Assembly (NCBI GenBank): GCA_041725895.1
Contig: JBGRQA010000004.1
Coordinates: 186,001 to 250,000 of the forward strand
DNA from: JBGRQA01 sp041725895
Lineage (GTDB): Bacteria > Bacteroidota > Bacteroidia > Bacteroidales > Marinifilaceae
Length of the DNA stretch: 64,000 nt
Direction: 5' to 3'
The translations under genes and the position numbers were made by a program. Of the stretch, positions 59,640 through 64,000 are shown piece after piece; positions within the stretch are counted from its first letter, which is position 1; every line of letters begins with the position of its first letter. Below the pieces are notes generated by a model that was given only the letters and a program-made list of their open reading frames with translations, was not told the DNA's origin and did not search any database.

Positions 59640-59838
59640 GCAGCTGAATCCTATTTTCAAATGGTAAAGGCAATGTATTGCTAAACGATGGTATTGCTCC
59701 ATAATAATTCGATATTGCAAGAGACAGCACAGAAAGCCTCACTAAGTGGAAATATATCATCTCAAAACAATTAACTCCATCCTGTAGGTGGTAAATGTAA
59801 GCTAAGTACGATTTTATTTGTAAACAGTAGCCATAAAA

Positions 59839-59864
59839 AAAGGGACCGCAATAGCGGTCCCTTT
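59839..59864 (-). terminator. susCD operon terminator
   Basis: AAAGGGACCGC (59839-59849) pairs with GCGGTCCCTTT (59854-59864) around an AATA loop. An A-run precedes it on the plus strand, giving a U-tract on the minus-strand transcript 21 bp beyond the susD stop. Confidence 0.92.
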
Positions 59865-59884
59865 AGATATTTTAAATGATAGAA

Positions 59885-61471
59885 TTACAATACAGCAGTA
59901 GGGTTCTTCTTCATCTTAGGATTAGCATTCATCTCATCCTGTGGGATTTGATACAACCAGTTTGGACTAACTGAAGGCTTGTCCTGCTTAAATCCTTTTT
60001 GGTAACGGGTAGGTTCTGCACCGCTATCTGTCAGATCCAAGGCTTCATCGTAACGTAGAAGATCCAACCAACGATGACCTTCACCCCAAAGTTCGATTCT
60101 ACGCTGAACTTTAATCTCTTCGATCAAGCTTAAACCTCTTGCGTTAATATCGTAAGAAGCATCACGAGCAGTACCCAATTCAGTGATTACCGTTACTGCT
60201 TCAGCATCCTTACCTCCCTGACGAGCCAAAGCTTCAGCTTCGATCAAATACATCTCTGCAGCACGCATGTACAATATATCATCAGGATTAATGGTTCCCC
60301 CATCCTTGTTACGGAATTTAACCGACATGTAAGGATGAGTATAGAAGCGGGTAGTCATGTCATAAGTTTTGATAACATTCTCCCAGGCAGCCCAGAAATC
60401 ATCCTTATTATCGTAGTTTGGATCAGCTTCCCATCCTGCATGAACGTTTGGAGCTTTCTCCAACCACATCTCCTTACGATAATCAGTATCCGAAATCAGA
60501 TTGTATAAGTTTTTGTTGATCTTTTTAGGGTTAGATCTGTTCTGAGAACCATTGTTATTGGTTCCAATGTAGTAGAACTGAGACATGTACCAGTTGGTTT
60601 GATCATCAATTACTTCAGCACCCCAAATCCACTCATCATTATCAACAGAATTAAATCCGGCTTTGAAATCAGATTCGCTCATCAATGAGAAACCATTACG
60701 AGCCGCTTTAGCATAGATAGCAGCATTCTCATAATCTCCCTTCGTTAGGGCAATACGAGCTGCAATACCGTTCGCTACATTCAAAGAGATGTGAGATTTG
60801 TTGTTTGCCTCACTTGCATCCTTTAAATAGTTGATAGCGGCTTTAATATCGTTCTCACACTGGGTATAAACAGCCTCAACAGTAGAACGTTCCAATCCTT
60901 CGTAAGGAGCCTCAGTTTTCAACATGATAGGCACCCCAAGATCAGTTGAAGGATTTCCGTAAGCAGGGTTGGTAGCATACAAACTAACCAAACGATGGTG
61001 ACAGAAAGCTCTGTAAGCATAAGCTTGTCCCAATGCGTTGTTCAGCTCAGGAGTTACTACCATTCCTTCAGCAGCATTAATAATTGCGTTAACACTTCCG
61101 ATAATATGGTAGTACTGCTTCCAAACAAATGAAGGATCGGATGAGTTAGGATTGGTGTGACGCAACCACTTGATATGGTTCAGGAACCAACCGTTTCCAT
61201 CAGCAGAAAACAACATATCCCCGGCATTAAGTTCCAGCAAGGGCAAAATATAAGATTCACCAGCATACCCTGGGGAATAATCATCAAGAGGAGACTGAGC
61301 ATACATTTCACGGTGAATACCATTCAATGCAGCAATCATATTCTCGGGTGAAGAAAGTGCATTCACGGGAGAAACACTATCTGTAGGAGTTGTATCCAAG
61401 AAGTCCTCAGAACAACTCACCGAAGCAACTACTACTAGCGCTAATAATAATTTATTTATATATTTTCTCAT
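59885..61471 (-). CDS. SusD/RagB-family nutrient-binding lipoprotein
   Basis: A 528-residue lipoprotein (signal ending VVASVSC, lipidated Cys20), anchored in the outer membrane as the lid over the SusC pore. Family features are FLDTTPTDSVSPVNALSSPENM at the mature N terminus, helical TPR-like repeats (NALGQAYAYRAFCHHRLVSLYA, GIAARIALTKGDYENAAIYAKAARN), the ILYMRAAEMYLIEAEALARQGG segment, and RRIELWGEGHRWLDLLRYDEAL near the C terminus. The glycan bound cannot be inferred, since no glycosidase is adjacent in the window. It lies 33 bp after susC. Confidence 0.95.
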   Translation of the reverse strand: MRKYINKLLLALVVVASVSCSEDFLDTTPTDSVSPVNALSSPENMIAALNGIHREMYAQSPLDDYSPGYAGESYILPLLELNAGDMLFSADGNGWFLNHIKWLRHTNPNSSDPSFVWKQYYHIIGSVNAIINAAEGMVVTPELNNALGQAYAYRAFCHHRLVSLYATNPAYGNPSTDLGVPIMLKTEAPYEGLERSTVEAVYTQCENDIKAAINYLKDASEANNKSHISLNVANGIAARIALTKGDYENAAIYAKAARNGFSLMSESDFKAGFNSVDNDEWIWGAEVIDDQTNWYMSQFYYIGTNNNGSQNRSNPKKINKNLYNLISDTDYRKEMWLEKAPNVHAGWEADPNYDNKDDFWAAWENVIKTYDMTTRFYTHPYMSVKFRNKDGGTINPDDILYMRAAEMYLIEAEALARQGGKDAEAVTVITELGTARDASYDINARGLSLIEEIKVQRRIELWGEGHRWLDLLRYDEALDLTDSGAEPTRYQKGFKQDKPSVSPNWLYQIPQDEMNANPKMKKNPTAVL

Positions 61472-61504
61472 AACTATTATTCAATTTTATTGATCACCTA
61501 ATAA

Positions 61505-64000
61505 TTAGAATGATACATTAACACCGAAAGAAACAACTCGTGAAGGCAAGTAAACGTTACTAGTTGTACCGGCAAAGCTCTGCTGTGGGTTCATCCCGTC
61601 TCTTGCAGACAAAAGGAAAAGATTCTCAGCAGCAGCGAATACTTTCAGTGAATTAATTCCAAAATCCTTAATTGCTTGTTGTTTGAATACGTAACTCAGG
61701 TTTACGTTCTTCAACGACAAATAGGAAGCATCAGTCAACCATCTGTCAGACATAGAAGTATTCAGGTTTGAGTTTCCATTTTCCAAACGAGGAATGTTGG
61801 TCTCATCACCAGCTTGTCTCCATCCTTTCAATTGATCAACGTGGATAGCTCCACCATACTGACCTTCGTTCATTAAGGCAGCGTAGCTATAATCAAGGAT
61901 TTTTCCACCCAATGCATAGGTAAACATGAAGCTCAAAGAGAAATTCTTATACTTCAGGTTATTGGTAAAGGAACCAAATACATCAGGAATAGAAGAATCT
62001 CCGGTATATCCTTTCTCTGAATCCAGATAGTTTTCAGAAAGAACAGGTGATCCGTCAGCGTTATAAGTTCTCTTGGTTTCACCATTTTCATCCTCTTTCC
62101 ATACGTGGTAAAGAGCAGCACCAGTCTTAGAATCAACTCCATAGTAATCGTACAGATAGTAATCGTATACAGAGTGTCCTTTAGCCCAACGCTTAGAACC
62201 ATTGATAAAAGGAGAAGGAATCTCAGTAATCTCGTTCTTAATAGTAGAAGCCTGAAGTTGAGTATCCCATGAGAAATTCTCGTTCTTAACAACAGTACCA
62301 CCTAAAGCAACTTCAAAACCCTGGTTGTAAAGGGTAGCAATATTACGTGGCTGAGAAGAAAGACCCATTGTTGGAGAAAGAGGCATATCATACAACAGAT
62401 CTTCAGAAGTCTTTCTGTAGAATTCAACAGAACCATGTAGTCTGTTGTTGAAAAGACCAAATTCAACAGCAGCATCAAATGAATTGTTAGACTCCCAAGT
62501 CAAATCAGGGTTACCAACAGTTTTCCAACGCAAACCTGCTTCACCAGCATTTGGGAAAGGCTCGTACAATGCTTGATAAGCATAGAAATCAGAAGTACTG
62601 GTTCCCAAACGGTCGTTACCAACCTGTCCGTAAGAAGCACGTACTTTCAACTGGTCGATCCAGTTAATGTTTTGAATAAAAGCTTCCTGATCCATTCTCC
62701 AGGTTGCACCAACAGAGAAGAATCCACCCCAGCGAATATCTTCGTGGAAAACAGAAGAACCATCACGACGATAAGATCCCTCCAGGTAGTATTTATTCTG
62801 GAAGTTATATTTGGCACGACCGAAGTAACCTTCGTTGGTCTTGTCTGTAGAATACCCTGAAAGAGTAGAAGGAGTTACGAAGTTGTCAAACTCGTTAATA
62901 CCACGAACAGTCAACAATGATTTCATTCCGTACATTCTGGAATAATGTCTGTCGAATGACTCGTGTCCTAAAAGGATTTCGATGTTATGATCTTCACCAA
63001 TAGTAGTGTTATAATTGATCAACTGGTTCCAGTTTACAACGGTACGGGTGTAACGAGTTTCGTTGTAACGACCTGTTGGAGCACCATCACCTACGATCTC
63101 ATTTTCGAACTCACGATCGGTATAGTTTTGAATATCGATACCAACATTAGTAGACACCTTTAGCCCATCCATAATGGTGAATTCAGCGTAGGAACGATTA
63201 CTAATATTGTTGGATTTGGTTTCGTTAAAGTTGTACTCCAATTCAGCAACAATATGACGACCATTGTTCGCATCAGCAGGACGGGCATTGATTCCATGTT
63301 CTGCGTATCCGCCACCTAAATCGTACTGCTTGTTTCCAGCTTCGTCAAGGATATATTTGCCAGTTGCAGGATCAACCTGGTAAACAGGATAGATTGGTCC
63401 CATAAAACGTGCAAAGTTGAAAGGGTTCGCATAGCTGGAGTTACCGGTTGTTGGAGAAGCTAATCCTTTTTTGGTTAAGGAAGCAGATAAATTGGTTCCA
63501 ATTTTCAACCATTTTTTAGGATTGGCGTTTACGTTCATACGAGTATTGATACGCTCGTAATCAGAGTTTACCATGTAACCAGACTCATCAAGGTAACCAA
63601 GAGAGATAAAGAAATCATGCTTTTCGCCACCACCTGAGGCAGAAAGGTTATAGTTTTGTCTGTAACCCGTTTGCTCTAAAGGCTTGTACCAATCCAAATC
63701 AGGAGCAATCACCTGAGCATTAGGATTAATTTTACCATCTACACCCACGATTTGATCGTTGGCTACATTAAATGGATTGTACTTCAATTTATTGTAGATT
63801 CCTGCAGCAGCAAGAGATGCTGCTTCTTCTGCAGTTTTTCCATTACTGTGAATCAATGAGTTCTTATATGATTCGAACATCAATTCGTAGTACTCCTTTG
63901 GATTGGCAGTTTCGTAGTAAGGAATTGCCTGAGATACTACACCACCTACGGCTTTGAAATCGATTTTTACTTTACCATCGGATTTCTTACCTCTTTTGGT
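61505..64000 (-). CDS. SusC/RagA-family TonB-dependent receptor (5' part beyond window)
   Basis: The frame is open from the window edge (64000) to the stop at 61505, about 831 residues. The visible N-terminal end reads TKRGKKSDGKVKIDFK, the end of the plug domain of SusC proteins, so the signal peptide, the carboxypeptidase-like domain and most of the plug lie outside. The rest is the 22-strand barrel, including QNYNLSASGGGEKHDFFISLGY, LEGSYRRDGSSVF, ASYGQVGNDRLGTS and the C-terminal VVSFGVNVSF. It imports oligosaccharides or peptides together with the SusD lipoprotein. An apparent ATG-like start at 63883 is internal. Confidence 0.95.
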   Translation of the reverse strand, partial: TKRGKKSDGKVKIDFKAVGGVVSQAIPYYETANPKEYYELMFESYKNSLIHSNGKTAEEAASLAAAGIYNKLKYNPFNVANDQIVGVDGKINPNAQVIAPDLDWYKPLEQTGYRQNYNLSASGGGEKHDFFISLGYLDESGYMVNSDYERINTRMNVNANPKKWLKIGTNLSASLTKKGLASPTTGNSSYANPFNFARFMGPIYPVYQVDPATGKYILDEAGNKQYDLGGGYAEHGINARPADANNGRHIVAELEYNFNETKSNNISNRSYAEFTIMDGLKVSTNVGIDIQNYTDREFENEIVGDGAPTGRYNETRYTRTVVNWNQLINYNTTIGEDHNIEILLGHESFDRHYSRMYGMKSLLTVRGINEFDNFVTPSTLSGYSTDKTNEGYFGRAKYNFQNKYYLEGSYRRDGSSVFHEDIRWGGFFSVGATWRMDQEAFIQNINWIDQLKVRASYGQVGNDRLGTSTSDFYAYQALYEPFPNAGEAGLRWKTVGNPDLTWESNNSFDAAVEFGLFNNRLHGSVEFYRKTSEDLLYDMPLSPTMGLSSQPRNIATLYNQGFEVALGGTVVKNENFSWDTQLQASTIKNEITEIPSPFINGSKRWAKGHSVYDYYLYDYYGVDSKTGAALYHVWKEDENGETKRTYNADGSPVLSENYLDSEKGYTGDSSIPDVFGSFTNNLKYKNFSLSFMFTYALGGKILDYSYAALMNEGQYGGAIHVDQLKGWRQAGDETNIPRLENGNSNLNTSMSDRWLTDASYLSLKNVNLSYVFKQQAIKDFGINSLKVFAAAENLFLLSARDGMNPQQSFAGTTSNVYLPSRVVSFGVNVSF

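Overview
The window reads as a stretch of chromosome from a Bacteroidota bacterium, most likely a marine, facultatively anaerobic or microaerophilic member of the Marinilabiliales/Marinifilaceae type. The genus is an inference. The grounds are a SusC/SusD pair, a type IX secretion plug protein, an alpha-beta fused branched-chain E1 dehydrogenase, an HU-like/DUF4469 protein, a Na+-pumping NQR operon, an NhaC antiporter, futalosine-route menaquinone synthesis, and several promoters of the Bacteroidota form TTTG-N19-21-TAnnTTTG. No rRNA, tRNA, CRISPR array, insertion sequence or phage was seen.

Layout. 1-7.7 kb is accessory: a TlpA-like thioredoxin, lipoproteins and secreted proteins of unknown role, an HU-like protein, three 64-bp double-hairpin repeats, and a WYL regulator fused to an effector-binding domain. 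7.9-12.9 kb is one minus-strand block: a two-component system, then a small secreted protein and two tandem beta-sandwich proteins behind a promoter that carries three regularly spaced TGACA boxes. 13.2-18.8 kb holds a Bcr/CflA-type MFS pump with an AraC regulator, an AT-rich membrane protein, and the fused 2-oxoacid dehydrogenase E1.

19.0-27.6 kb is a sodium-energetics island: an NqrM-like cysteine protein, its probable paralogue without the cysteine cluster, ApbE (attaches FMN to NqrB/NqrC), an RlpA-like protein, and nqrABCDEF in one minus-strand operon. 27.8-33.2 kb has the T9SS plug protein, bioB, a repeat-rich intergenic region, and an NhaC antiporter with a long leader. 33.4-39.3 kb contains the two halves of proline catabolism (P5C dehydrogenase and proline dehydrogenase), separated by an FtsB-like protein, a seven-copy 43-bp minisatellite, a glycosyltransferase and an OmpH/Skp chaperone.

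39.4-52.3 kb is mixed housekeeping: tandem beta-propeller glycosidase-like proteins with a GNAT acetyltransferase, a membrane-bound nucleotide cyclase next to an outer-membrane protein, adjacent Fe-type and Mn-type superoxide dismutases, a MATE exporter, futalosine hydrolase, FolE, FabD, and a small YtxH/holin envelope cluster. 52.5-58.6 kb has a REC-REC-PPDK_N protein and the korAB 2-oxoacid:ferredoxin oxidoreductase, with palindromic operator-like sites just downstream of its predicted promoter. The window ends inside a susC gene, with its susD partner complete.

Together the genes describe a sodium-coupled respiratory metabolism on menaquinone, using amino acids and polysaccharides, with oxygen-sensitive ferredoxin enzymes and oxygen-stress defence side by side. 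Domain names come from recognising sequence motifs by eye. No database search was run.
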